A stretch of DNA of 32,730 nt. Origin: Bacillota bacterium (GTDB taxonomy: Bacteria; Bacillota; Clostridia; Christensenellales; CAG-138). The stretch covers positions 1 to 32,730 of the forward strand of contig JAEWYO010000078.1 in the NCBI GenBank assembly GCA_023395595.1, given 5' to 3'. The position numbers and the translations under genes are program-made. The notes beneath the pieces were generated by a model that was not told where the DNA came from, did not search any database, and worked only from the letters and a program-made list of their open reading frames with translations. Shown here in pieces: positions 23,802 to 31,321 of the stretch. Numbering within the stretch: position 1 is the stretch's first letter; each line of letters begins with the position of its first letter.

Positions 23802-24170
23802 ATGTTTTTGAATTGTGTATTCGTTGGCCTCGGCGGACTTGTCGGCTCGGTGCTTCGATATCTCGTGAGCCTCATTCCGCTGCGGCATGAGAGCGGTTTC
23901 CCGCTCGTCACGCTCGGCATCAATGTGCTCGGCGCGTTTGTACTCGGTCTCATCATGGCGTTTGCGGGAAAAGCCCCTTCGGTTGACCCACGCACGTTGC
24001 TCTTCCTGAAGGTTGGCGTGTGCGGCGGATTCACCACGTTTTCCACGTTTGCGTTGGAGGCGCATGGTCTTCTCTCCGGCGGGAAGCCGATTGTCGCGAT
24101 GCTCTATATGATTCTGAGTGTCGTGCTCTGCGTATTTGCAATCTTTGGTGCGCAAGCACTCGTTCGCTGA
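23802..24170 (+). CDS. crcB: Fluoride exporter CrcB/Fluc
   Basis: Small membrane protein of 122 residues with four predicted helices, the usual form of Fluc fluoride channels, which work as dual-topology dimers. Seen: GGLVGSVLRY at the first helix, PLVTLGINVLGAFVLGLI (the conserved Asn in the second helix), and the signature GGFTTFSTFALE near residues 75-86 in the third. ATG 23802 has GGGAG about 13 bases upstream. I looked for a fluoride riboswitch before it and did not see the consensus. A terminator follows 22 bases after the stop, so it is transcribed alone. Confidence 0.93.
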   Translation: MFLNCVFVGLGGLVGSVLRYLVSLIPLRHESGFPLVTLGINVLGAFVLGLIMAFAGKAPSVDPRTLLFLKVGVCGGFTTFSTFALEAHGLLSGGKPIVAMLYMILSVVLCVFAIFGAQALVR

Positions 24171-24191
24171 AATCAACCGATTTTCCGATTT

Positions 24192-24217
24192 TCCGGCTTC
24201 TAGAGCCGGATTTTTTT
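24192..24217 (+). terminator. Terminator after crcB
   Basis: TCCGGCT (24192-24198), five-base loop, AGCCGGA (24204-24210), then seven T. Confidence 0.95.
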
Positions 24218-24287
24218 ATTTATTAGAGTATATACAAGCTTTTCTGTTGTTCTCGTGAAAATATATGATTTTTTTCGAAAATTTCTC

Positions 24288-24317
24288 TTGCGCGAAAAGA
24301 AAATTGCATGCTATACT
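24288..24317 (+). promoter_or_regulatory. Promoter of the structured RNA region
   Basis: -35 TTGCGC (24288-24293), 18-base spacer, -10 TATACT (24312-24317). The start would be near 24324. Confidence 0.65.
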
Positions 24318-24321
24318 CTGC

Positions 24322-24586
24322 CCGTAATGATCCGCAAACGAGCATAGCTGCTCCAAGCGAAATCGGAAAGGGGAAATACGTCAAATGCTGAGCAAGGTCA
24401 GGGTGGCGAAAGCCTAACAACTGAATACGTCAGACGCAGCTCCACTCACGCATCCATTGTTCGCGCTTCCAACGAATTTGTTTGAAGTACCGATTGTGAG
24501 GTAGCCACCGCGTCTGTCAGCAGAACCTTTCGAAGAACTGTATTTTTTACGGGCATATCGATCGGGTGTGCTCGTTTTTATTTGCA
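24322..24586 (+). ncRNA. Structured non-coding RNA or leader, unassigned (possibly raiA motif)
   Basis: No convincing coding frame covers this stretch, but it can fold. GAGCA/TGCTC forms a hairpin at its start. CAGACGC (24431-24437) pairs exactly with GCGTCTG (24510-24516), enclosing a CTCAC/GTGAG pair. GGTGGC (24403-24408) is followed by a GAAA tetraloop hairpin, or could pair with GCCACC (24503-24508) instead. AATACGTCA occurs twice (24376-24384 and 24424-24432). A terminator-like hairpin closes it at 24549-24579. The middle reminded me of the raiA-motif RNA of Firmicutes, but I cannot confirm that from memory. It could be a stand-alone RNA or a leader for the genes that follow. Confidence 0.55.
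24549..24579 (+). terminator. Terminator-like hairpin with possible antiterminator
   Basis: ACGGGCA (24549-24555) pairs with TGCTCGT (24569-24575, one G-U), then TTTTT. The CGTTTTTA at its end can instead pair with TAAAAACG a few bases later (24588-24595), which could act as a switch. Confidence 0.6.
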
Positions 24587-24611
24587 GTAAAAACGTAAGC
24601 AGATTCGATTC

Positions 24612-24656
24612 AGCCGTGAGAGCAGTCCCGAGCGGGCTGCCTGTCACGGCTATTTT
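24612..24656 (+). other. Two-tier hairpin leader before small ORF 1
   Basis: Outer stem AGCCGTGA/TCACGGCT (24612-24619 with 24644-24651), inner GCAG/CTGC, followed by ATTTTTAT. It may terminate transcription. Hairpins in equivalent places precede the next two small ORFs: 24968-25010 (outer AGCCG/CGGCT, inner CTGCGC/GCGCAG) and 25333-25385 (GGAGCGGGCTC with GAGCCGCTCC). Confidence 0.6.
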
Positions 24657-24708
24657 TATGTCCTTTTACACAAACGACCGCGCGAATACTGCGCAAGGAG
24701 AAACGATT

Positions 24709-24912
24709 ATGACCTACACAAACGAATTACCGTCGAACTTGCTTTCGATGGAGACTTTTATGAGACTTTCTAAGCTTGGCTGCGCCGTTACCGCAGGCCA
24801 GAAGACCGCACGCAAACAGGAGCAGAGCGCCCGCGCCAGCGGTGCAAGCAAGCGTGGCTCCGGCAGCGCGCGCATAGCAGCCCTTGTGTATGGAAAGGCG
24901 GCGAGCTTATGA
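24709..24912 (+). CDS. Small protein of unknown function, 67 aa (first of three)
   Basis: I do not recognise this protein. ATG 24709 has AAGGAG eight bases upstream, a strong site. The product has 67 residues, rich in Ala, Ser, Arg and Lys in the second half, with one Cys, no signal peptide and no clear membrane helix. Its stop overlaps the ATG of the next frame (ATGA at 24909-24912). With the next two it forms a series of units: a hairpin leader of about 150 nt, a strong ribosome binding site, a 67-68 codon frame, and an ATGA junction. It could be a real small protein or a regulatory leader peptide for rsgA. Confidence 0.55.
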   Translation: MTYTNELPSNLLSMETFMRLSKLGCAVTAGQKTARKQEQSARASGASKRGSGSARIAALVYGKAASL

Positions 24913-25058
24913 ACAGCCGGAGTGCTCTTCTTCCCGCCGCGGGCCCGATGAGCCGCCATACCAAACAAGCCGGCCTGCGCAATCCCGCGCAGATGATGCA
25001 CCGTTCGGCTGATTTGCTGCCGGACACACGACGAACTGAGAATTTTTTGGAGGAAACC

Positions 25059-25265
25059 ATGATTCACGATATTTATCTGATGTCTGCCACCCCTTGGTTG
25101 GAAGCGGCAACGGCACAGAAGTTTCAACATCGCACACTGACGTTTGCGGAGATGGCTGCCCCGGGCAGGCACCGCGAAAAAGGCACCCTGAACACGCAAA
25201 AGCCGTCAGCCAACCGCGCAAAAGGCCTGTTTCTGGCCTTGATCGAGGGGGTGCTTCACGCATGA
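25059..25265 (+). CDS. Small protein of unknown function, 68 aa (second of three)
   Basis: Not recognised. ATG 25059 follows TTGGAGGAAACC, a near-perfect site, so I prefer this 68-codon form. The frame is open back to ATG 24909, which overlaps the previous stop as ATGA and would give 118 residues; translational coupling through that frame is possible. The protein has a basic middle and a hydrophobic end (GLFLALIEGVL), without Cys. Its stop overlaps ATG 25262 (ATGA). The leader 24913-25058 carries a two-tier hairpin like that of the first unit. Confidence 0.5.
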   Translation: MIHDIYLMSATPWLEAATAQKFQHRTLTFAEMAAPGRHREKGTLNTQKPSANRAKGLFLALIEGVLHA

Positions 25266-25417
25266 GTGCGCTTAGTCTCAATCTTGCGTCGTCTGGCGTG
25301 ATTCTACTCCGGCAACAGCCGGAATTCGATCTGGAGCGGGCTCTTCGCCTGGCGGTCATTCGCTTCCGGCTGACAGAGCCGCTCCGAAAACGACGAGTTA
25401 CCCATTTGGAGGGAACC

Positions 25418-25621
25418 ATGAACTCGGAACAGCATAATTATTTCGCGTCATCCGCGCATGGATCGACGCTCAACGCCGGACAATTCGGCAGCACGTTTGC
25501 GCAGCATCCCTGCAGAGGGTGCGCGCCCAAGCAGCAGGCCTACGACGCGGAAACACCCGCGAGGCCGCAGCGAACCATCAAACAACACGTCATCGCGCTC
25601 TTTGCGAGGGCAGGACGATGA
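25418..25621 (+). CDS. Small protein of unknown function, 67 aa (third of three)
   Basis: Not recognised. ATG 25418 follows TTGGAGGGAACC, almost the same as the site of the second small ORF. The frame also opens at ATG 25262, overlapping the previous stop, which would give 119 residues. The 67-residue form is polar, contains a CxxC pair (CRGC near residues 32-35), and ends in a basic, hydrophobic helix-like segment. Its stop overlaps the rsgA start as ATGA, so translation of rsgA is likely coupled to it. Confidence 0.5.
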   Translation: MNSEQHNYFASSAHGSTLNAGQFGSTFAQHPCRGCAPKQQAYDAETPARPQRTIKQHVIALFARAGR

Positions 25622-26709
25622 ACGGCACGGCGGGATTGGAATCCTTTGGTTTTTTACCCGCTATGCGCGCGGCGCTGGATGCGCGCGAGTCGATTGCAGA
25701 AATCCCCGCGCGCGTTACCGCGGTGCACAAGGAGCGCTATGCCCTCGTTTGCGAACGCGGCGAGTGCTTCGGGCGGCTCAAATCCGCCGTGTATTTCAAC
25801 GGCGTCGCGCAGGACTTCCCGACCACGGGAGATTTTGTACTGATCGCCTACAACGAGCTCGGTGATAGCACAATCACCGAAACACTGCCCCGCCGCTCCC
25901 TCTTTGCCCGTAAGAATCCAACGCTGGGAGAAGCGGATCAGGTGGTTGCGGCAAATTTTGACAGCGTGTTTATCATGCAGTCGCTCAATCACGACCTCAA
26001 CCCGAAGCGTCTGGAGCGCTACCTCACCCTTGCGTGGCAGTCCGGCGCAGTGCCCGTTGTCGTGCTCACCAAAGCCGACCTTGTGGACTCCTATGAGCAA
26101 CAGATGAACGAAATCCTCCGCGTTGCAGCGGGGGTTGATGTGTTTGCCGTCAGTGCAAAGACGGGTTACGGGTTCGACACACTCCGAGGCTATCTCCAGC
26201 CGGGCAAGACCATCGTTCTGCTCGGCAGTTCCGGTGTTGGAAAATCGAGCTTTGTCAACGCGCTTGCGGGCGAAACCATCATGGCGGTCAGCGAGATCCG
26301 CGAGGACGACAGCAAAGGGCGGCACACCACCACCCACCGTCAGCTCATTCGCATGAACAGCGGTGTGATGATCATCGACACGCCAGGCATGCGCGAACTC
26401 GGCATGCTGGACGCCACCGCCGGGTTGAGCGAATCGTTTGCGGACGTGGAGCAGTATTTCCCGCTCTGCCGGTTTTCCGATTGCAGCCATGAACGGGAGC
26501 CGGGGTGCGCCGTACAGGCAGCAATTGCCGCGGGAGAACTGCCGCTTTCGCGCTTTGAGAGCTACAAAAAGCTTCAGCGCGAGTCCCAATATGCCGCCAG
26601 CCAAACCGACTATCTCAAGCTAAAGCAGCGGCGTACAACCGAAATCGCAAAGTTCAGCAAAGCGTTGCAAAAGTCCGGCGGCAAGCGCGGAACCTATCGC
26701 GACGAGTAA
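25618..26709 (+). CDS. rsgA: Ribosome small subunit-dependent GTPase A
   Basis: Circularly permuted GTPase that acts in late maturation of the 30S subunit, 363 residues. Order of parts: N-terminal OB fold (about 25-105); G4 TKAD (151-154); G1 P-loop GSSGVGKSS (203-211); the TTTH switch (237-240); G3 DTPG (254-257); and a C-terminal zinc-binding set Cys284, Cys289, His291, Cys297, typical of RsgA. ATG 25618 overlaps the preceding stop and has GAGG upstream. The longer frame to 25519 runs through the third small ORF and is not needed. It is the last gene of the ATGA-linked chain, and a hairpin terminator follows. Confidence 0.95.
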   Translation: MNGTAGLESFGFLPAMRAALDARESIAEIPARVTAVHKERYALVCERGECFGRLKSAVYFNGVAQDFPTTGDFVLIAYNELGDSTITETLPRRSLFARKNPTLGEADQVVAANFDSVFIMQSLNHDLNPKRLERYLTLAWQSGAVPVVVLTKADLVDSYEQQMNEILRVAAGVDVFAVSAKTGYGFDTLRGYLQPGKTIVLLGSSGVGKSSFVNALAGETIMAVSEIREDDSKGRHTTTHRQLIRMNSGVMIIDTPGMRELGMLDATAGLSESFADVEQYFPLCRFSDCSHEREPGCAVQAAIAAGELPLSRFESYKKLQRESQYAASQTDYLKLKQRRTTEIAKFSKALQKSGGKRGTYRDE

Positions 26710-26711
26710 AG

Positions 26712-26748
26712 AAAAGACGGGGAGAGCTTTCGCATCTCACCCGTCTTG
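26712..26748. terminator. Bidirectional terminator between rsgA and mscS
   Basis: AAGACGGG (26714-26721) pairs with CCCGTCTT (26740-26747), with an inner GAGA/TCTC. The minus side is followed by TTTTCTTT, the plus side by GCTTTTC. Confidence 0.85.
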
Positions 26749-26769
26749 CTTTTCGCATTTGTGTTGTTT

Positions 26770-27819
26770 TTACTTGCCCTGCTCCGGCCGCATCTGCACA
26801 ATCGAGGTCGGGAAAGCAAACGAAACGCCGAGCTTCTCAAAACCGTCCTTGATCGCGAGGTTGATCCGCTGGTTGATGTCCATATAGCGGTCATAGTCCG
26901 CACTCTGCACGAAATAGACCACCTCAAAGTTCAGGCTGTACGAACCAAACGACGCAAAATGCGCGCGGGAGAACGTGGTATCCTCCGTCTCTTCGACAAT
27001 CGTTTGAATCAACTTCGGAATCGCCTCCAGCTTCTCCGTCGGCGTGCCATAGGTGACGCCCAGAGTGAAACTCACGCGGCGCTGCTGCATGGTCTTGTAG
27101 TTGCGGATGCGCGATCCCGTGAGGTCCGCGTTGGAGACGATCAGCTGCTCCCCGCCGATGGCACGCAGGCGCGTGGTCTTCACGCCAATGTGTTCCACCG
27201 TGCCCATGTGGTCTCCCGCAATGATAAAATCCCCGATCTCAAACGGCTTGTCAAAGAAGATCGTGAAAAAGCAGAAGATGTCGCTTAGCGCGCTCTGCGC
27301 TGCAAACGCAATCGCAACCCCGCCGATGCCAAGTCCGGTGACCAGAGACGTGATCTTGACCCCGATGTTGTCGAGGAAGAGAATCAGCGCAACACCCCAA
27401 ATGACGCCCTTGCTCAGGCGGATGAGCCAACGGATGGCAAGCGACGCGCTGTCATCCTTGCCTTTGCCCAACTTGGTGAAAAACAGCACGGCAAGCGAGG
27501 CGAAAAACATAGCGCCCATCACGATCGCAAACAACACCGAAACCACACGGACGATATTCGCGAGTTTTGCATTGAGCACCAGCATGCGCGTGCACGCGTA
27601 AAAGAGCGTAAAATAGGCAGTCGGCAGCAGGTATTGCTTGATGCTGGAAAGTGTGATCTGCGCATAGGACGACTGCGTGCTCTCAAAGTAAGCAGCCAAG
27701 CGCCGGAGGGTGACCCGCCCGAGCGCGAAGATCAGCGCCGCGCCGATGGCAAGTACGCCCAGAAAGACGATATAATCCAGAACCGTATTGTTCCAAAAGA
27801 CATAGTTGAGAAAATCCAT
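26770..27819 (-). CDS. MscS family mechanosensitive ion channel
   Basis: Membrane channel that opens on hypo-osmotic shock, 349 residues, slightly longer than E. coli MscS. The N-terminal half holds about four hydrophobic helices. The pore-lining helix and start of the beta domain read VTGLGIGGVAIAFAAQSALSD, then FDKPFEIGDFI, the diagnostic MscS run. The C-terminal soluble part has VSNADLTGSRIRNY and ends ESP-like domain fashion before a short tail. ATG 27819 has GGAG rather far upstream (16 bases). A weak extended -10 (TGA-TAACAT, about 27870-27875) is the best promoter candidate. It is convergent with rsgA and separate from the exporter genes by 154 bp. Confidence 0.93.
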   Translation of the reverse strand: MDFLNYVFWNNTVLDYIVFLGVLAIGAALIFALGRVTLRRLAAYFESTQSSYAQITLSSIKQYLLPTAYFTLFYACTRMLVLNAKLANIVRVVSVLFAIVMGAMFFASLAVLFFTKLGKGKDDSASLAIRWLIRLSKGVIWGVALILFLDNIGVKITSLVTGLGIGGVAIAFAAQSALSDIFCFFTIFFDKPFEIGDFIIAGDHMGTVEHIGVKTTRLRAIGGEQLIVSNADLTGSRIRNYKTMQQRRVSFTLGVTYGTPTEKLEAIPKLIQTIVEETEDTTFSRAHFASFGSYSLNFEVVYFVQSADYDRYMDINQRINLAIKDGFEKLGVSFAFPTSIVQMRPEQGK

Positions 27820-27973
27820 TGCGTGTTTTGTCCGTCTCCGTCAAATGCGTTTTTTCATGAGTCGGCATGATGTTATCACAAAAGAATCCGCCCGAAAAGC
27901 GAAAAGCACGCAAATCAGGCGGTTTAACGGAAGGTTTGAAAAGAGTTTGCCGTTTTGTCACGCGGCTGCGGTA

Positions 27974-28771
27974 TTAGAGCGCCCTGAGGTCGCGTGCCTC
28001 AAAGCGCCGGAATGTAACCAGCAGGAATACGGCAGACAGCGCGAGGCAAAGCAGCGCGTACGGCAGCGAGATGTCGCCCGCTATGATCTGTTGATTCAAA
28101 AAATACCGAAACGGCGTGAACACGCGCAGAATCCCCGGCTTTTCCAGAAGATCATAGACCACCGCCAGCGCATAGGCGCCAAGCACGCTGAGATTGCCCG
28201 CCCGCGCGCCATGCTCCGCCGCGCGAAAGCTGGCAGCAAGCAGTGCGGCAAGTGAGAAGAACACCAACCCGACCAGCCAGAGCGCCAGAGAGAAACGCGC
28301 AAACAAGGCGGAGTAATTCTCCGTGGTTCCAAGCTGGCGCACCGCAAGCAGGGAAAAGACGAAGTTGAGGCAGGCATACACCGAGAAAAATACCATCGCG
28401 GCAAGCAGTTTGCGCGATAGGAGGAACGAACGCGAGCGCGGCTTGGTAAACAGAAACTCATAGGTTTTGTCCACGCTCTCGCGCGAGACAGCGCCACTGC
28501 CCAGATGCACGGCATAGACGGCGGCGAGCACAAAGATATACTGCATCAGAACTGCATAGAACCCGTCAAAATGCGCAATGTCGACATTCGCCATTCCCAT
28601 CGCGGCAATGACGATCCGCGGGAACTTGCTGATCAGTTCGGTCATGAACTGCCCGTCCGCCATGGCGGCGCTGGACTTCACGATCCCCGCAAAGAGGAAC
28701 ACAAACAGCCCCAGCGTCCAGAAAATGAACGGTTTCATTCCCGTTTTGAGTTCTTTTCGAAAGAGATTCAT
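27974..28771 (-). CDS. ABC-2 type transporter permease (second)
   Basis: Membrane subunit of an export-type ABC transporter, 265 residues with six predicted helices. It shares a pattern with the gene before it: MN(L/V)FR at the N-terminus, then a first helix, then FTKPRSRSFLLSRKLLAA in the place where the other has LLTKPRTRSELFFEKLLAA. The two are thus distant paralogues forming a heterodimer. A shadowed start is excluded because AAGGAGG lies seven bases before ATG 28771, and the upstream gene ends only 12 bases earlier. No terminator was seen after it. What it exports is unknown; antimicrobial or lipid export is common for TetR-linked sets. Confidence 0.88.
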   Translation of the reverse strand: MNLFRKELKTGMKPFIFWTLGLFVFLFAGIVKSSAAMADGQFMTELISKFPRIVIAAMGMANVDIAHFDGFYAVLMQYIFVLAAVYAVHLGSGAVSRESVDKTYEFLFTKPRSRSFLLSRKLLAAMVFFSVYACLNFVFSLLAVRQLGTTENYSALFARFSLALWLVGLVFFSLAALLAASFRAAEHGARAGNLSVLGAYALAVVYDLLEKPGILRVFTPFRYFLNQQIIAGDISLPYALLCLALSAVFLLVTFRRFEARDLRAL

Positions 28772-28783
28772 GTATTCCCCTCC

Positions 28784-29584
28784 TTACAGCGCAGGAATAT
28801 CCGCGCGGGTATAGCGCACATATGCCGCAATCATCAGCGTGAGCGTGATGACAGCCCCCGTAAATGCATAGTTCGTCTCAAATCCGCCATCGAAGAATGC
28901 CTTCGCAGCGTCGAAGTACTTAAATGGTGTGATATATCGCAGCTTTTCCTCTTCCAGTAGACTATGTAGCGCACTGAGCAAGAAGCCCGCAAAACCGATT
29001 GCGGTTGCCGCACCGGAGACGGAGCGCACTCTACGCGCAAACACAGCAGCGCACGCGCCAAGCGCAAAAAACAGCAACTCCGTCCAGAGCAGCGCGCTTG
29101 CAGCAAGCAGCGCGCGCTCCGGTAGCAGCGGAGAAGGCGCATAAGCGCGGTACAGCACCAGCGAAACCGCAACAAAGATCGTGTTGGACGCAAAGAGCAT
29201 CGTCAGCGCCGCAAGCAGTTTCTCAAAAAAGAGCTCGCTTCGGGTGCGCGGTTTGGTCAAAAGAAAATCCATGCATTTCTCCCGCTGTTCCCGCGAGAAG
29301 AGATCCAGCCCGATGCCGGAAGCCATGATCGCACCAAAGAGCGCATAATAGAGAAACCCAAACGCATAGAATCCGCCGAAGCTGAAAAGATTGTCCATCT
29401 GCATCCCGAACGCCGCAGCAAACGCAGGCGGAAATTGCGCAAGCATGTTTTCCACCGCCGTCCTGCTCTCCAGAAAAGCAGGCAGCGCTCCCGCAATCAG
29501 CCCGGCAAGCAGCCCGGTGATCACCAGCGTCCAGATTGCGGTCCCGACCCAGGCGCGGCGCAGTTCAAAGCGAAAGACGTTCAT
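28784..29584 (-). CDS. ABC-2 type transporter permease (first)
   Basis: Membrane subunit of 266 residues with six predicted helices, paired with the permease that follows. Conserved features are the MNVFRFELRRAW start, LDLFSREQREKCMDFLLTKPRTRSELFFEKLLAA in the loop after helix two (the likely coupling segment), and a C-terminus ending ADIPAL. The start at 29584 has GGGAGG nearby. A frame open to 29809 overlaps the ATPase gene and is a shadow. It lies 46 bp after the ATPase gene on the same strand. Confidence 0.88.
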   Translation of the reverse strand: MNVFRFELRRAWVGTAIWTLVITGLLAGLIAGALPAFLESRTAVENMLAQFPPAFAAAFGMQMDNLFSFGGFYAFGFLYYALFGAIMASGIGLDLFSREQREKCMDFLLTKPRTRSELFFEKLLAALTMLFASNTIFVAVSLVLYRAYAPSPLLPERALLAASALLWTELLFFALGACAAVFARRVRSVSGAATAIGFAGFLLSALHSLLEEEKLRYITPFKYFDAAKAFFDGGFETNYAFTGAVITLTLMIAAYVRYTRADIPAL

Positions 29585-29630
29585 CGATTTTTCCTCCCGT
29601 CCATACAACGACGATTTCGGATGTTGGCGT

Positions 29631-30521
29631 TCATTTTGCCTCCTCCTGATCCTCGTAATAGTGCAGGAATATCTCCTCCAGCTCCGGCTCGCTGATATCC
29701 GCATTGACCAGCGGGAGAGCAGAGAGTTTTGCAAGCAGCGCGCTGATTTCGCCGTTGTAAAGAAAGCTCGTCGTTGCGCCGTCCCGGGTGAGTTGCGACG
29801 CTCCCGCAAGCGAAAAATCCACGATGGGGCTTTCCGTCGTAAAACTCACCTTTTTGTAAGAGTTTTTACGCAGGTCATCGATACTGCGCAGGTCTACGAT
29901 TCGCCCGTCTTTGATGATCGCCACCCGGTCGCAGATGCGCTGTACCTCTCCCAAGATATGCGAGGAGAAGAGCACCGTCGCGCCCCGCTCATTTTCACGC
30001 TGGACGAGGTCAAAGAACGTCCGCTGCATCAGCGGGTCGAGCCCGCTGGTCGGCTCGTCGAGAATGATCAGCCGCGGCGCATGCAACAGCCCCTGCACGA
30101 TGCCGACCTTCTTTTTGTTGCCGAGGCTCATGTCCTCAATTTTTTTATTGAGGTCGAGCGAGAGCGCGTCGGCAAGCTCCACGATGCGCCTGGTGCAATC
30201 CTTCTTATAAAAGCTCGCGGAATAGCGCAGCAGGTCGATGGCGCGCATGTTGTCATAATAAAACACCTCACCGGGCAGATAGCCAACCTCCGAAAGAATC
30301 TTCACCTTTTCCTTTTCACAGTCCATACCGAAGATCGTCGCCGAACCGCCGGACTTCTTGATCAGCCCAAGCAGTGTGCGAATCGTGGTGGACTTCCCCG
30401 CACCGTTTGGACCGATGAAGCCGAATATCTCGCCTTCCTCCACCGCAAGGTCAACATCCGCAATTCCGCGTGCCTTGCCATAGTACTTCGTGAGTTTATT
30501 GGTTTCAATTGCGTAAGCCAT
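29631..30521 (-). CDS. ABC transporter ATP-binding protein (export type)
   Basis: ATPase subunit of 296 residues. Walker A GPNGAGKST (37-45), a variant signature MSLGNKKKVGI in place of LSGGQ, Walker B LIILDEPTSGLDP, and the H-loop SSHIL are all in order. The last 80 residues form the C-terminal extension usual in CcmA/DRA-type exporters. The signature with Asn-Lys-Lys is common in this class of multidrug or bacitracin-type exporters. GGGAGG precedes ATG 30521. It follows the TetR gene by 33 bp and is likely co-transcribed. Confidence 0.94.
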   Translation of the reverse strand: MAYAIETNKLTKYYGKARGIADVDLAVEEGEIFGFIGPNGAGKSTTIRTLLGLIKKSGGSATIFGMDCEKEKVKILSEVGYLPGEVFYYDNMRAIDLLRYSASFYKKDCTRRIVELADALSLDLNKKIEDMSLGNKKKVGIVQGLLHAPRLIILDEPTSGLDPLMQRTFFDLVQRENERGATVLFSSHILGEVQRICDRVAIIKDGRIVDLRSIDDLRKNSYKKVSFTTESPIVDFSLAGASQLTRDGATTSFLYNGEISALLAKLSALPLVNADISEPELEEIFLHYYEDQEEAK

Positions 30522-30554
30522 ACGAATACCTCCCGCTGTTCAAACTCAAATTTT

Positions 30555-31154
30555 TCAGGAATTCGGTTCCAAGAGTTGCAGTGCTACACCGCGTACCAAA
30601 ACACGCAATGCGTCCTCAAACACGTCCGCGCCGATTTCGTCTTTCATCAGCAGCGTTAAAAATACCCCGCGAAACGCCCCGCTGAACACCGCCGCGCGCT
30701 CCGGCTGCATACCCGGAAACACTTCAAACATCCGCTGCATCGCCTCTTTGTCCCGCTCGGCATGCTGGCGTTGAAGCTCCGGTGGCACGGTGCGCATGAA
30801 ATACTCCAGCTCACCGTCCTGCATCAACCGCGGCAGGAAGGATTCACCAATCTGCCGGTAGAACCGCAGGATGATCTCTGTGAAGGTGTCCGCATCCGGC
30901 ACGCCGGGCAGCGCGGAGACTTCATCCAGCAGCCGCGCTTGCGCGTCCCGGTCGAACTCCATGATCACCTCAAACAGCAGGCGTTCCTTGGATTCATAAA
31001 ACAGATAGAACGTTCCCTTCGGTATGCCGACGCGCTTGACCAGCTCGTCGATTGTCGTCTTGCGAATTCCGTATGTCGCAAGGCATTTCTTCGCCTCTAT
31101 GCGCAGTTGTTCTTGAATATAGGCTCGTTCGTATTCGGAAAATGTCTTTGGCAT
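30555..31154 (-). CDS. TetR/AcrR family transcriptional regulator
   Basis: Repressor of 199 residues. The N-terminal helix-turn-helix (about 14-60) reads AKKCLATYGIRKTTIDELVKRVGIPKGTFYLFYESKERLL, the TetR_N pattern. The C-terminal domain is all helical, with a regulatory pocket that cannot be assigned. It is first in the operon with the exporter ATPase and permeases, and a strong promoter with palindromic sequence at the start lies upstream, so autoregulation with the exporter as target is likely. A ligand that is also exported is the usual logic. Confidence 0.92.
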   Translation of the reverse strand: MPKTFSEYERAYIQEQLRIEAKKCLATYGIRKTTIDELVKRVGIPKGTFYLFYESKERLLFEVIMEFDRDAQARLLDEVSALPGVPDADTFTEIILRFYRQIGESFLPRLMQDGELEYFMRTVPPELQRQHAERDKEAMQRMFEVFPGMQPERAAVFSGAFRGVFLTLLMKDEIGADVFEDALRVLVRGVALQLLEPNS

Positions 31155-31203
31155 CTTTCACACACCCTATCAAAATCTAGATGCTGGCTTCCTTGTTATT
31201 TTT

Positions 31204-31227
31204 TGACTGTTTTCGTCTTTTTAGTCA
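31204..31227 (-). promoter_or_regulatory. Probable TetR operator
   Basis: Inverted repeat TGACT (31204-31208) and AGTCA (31223-31227) spanning the expected transcription start. TGACTGT recurs at 31245-31251 over the -35. Confidence 0.55.
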
Positions 31228-31254
31228 TTATATTCCATTCTTGCTGACTGTCAA
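31227..31254 (-). promoter_or_regulatory. Promoter of the tetR-exporter operon
   Basis: Minus-strand -35 TTGACA (31249-31254), 16-base spacer, -10 TATAAT (31227-31232), both perfect hexamers. Confidence 0.92.
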
Positions 31255-31261
31255 TACCCGC

Positions 31262-31296
31262 AAAAAAAAAGAACGTGCAAGTCTTTTGCACGCTCT
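31262..31296 (-). terminator. Terminator after the LRR gene
   Basis: Eleven-pair stem (31286-31296 with 31270-31280, one G-U), five-base loop, then at least eight U (31262-31269). Confidence 0.93.
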
Positions 31297-31321
31297 TGGC
31301 GGTTATTGGTTCAAACTAACT

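Noticed and set aside
24223..24420. 65-codon minus-strand frame over the structured RNA
   Set aside because: No ribosome binding site that I trust, and it crosses the plus-strand promoter and RNA stems; more likely a by-product of conserved RNA sequence.
24171..24708. Magnesium (M-box), fluoride, TPP, cobalamin or cyclic dinucleotide riboswitch
   Set aside because: I compared the region with the consensus cores I remember and none fitted; the RNA is left unassigned.
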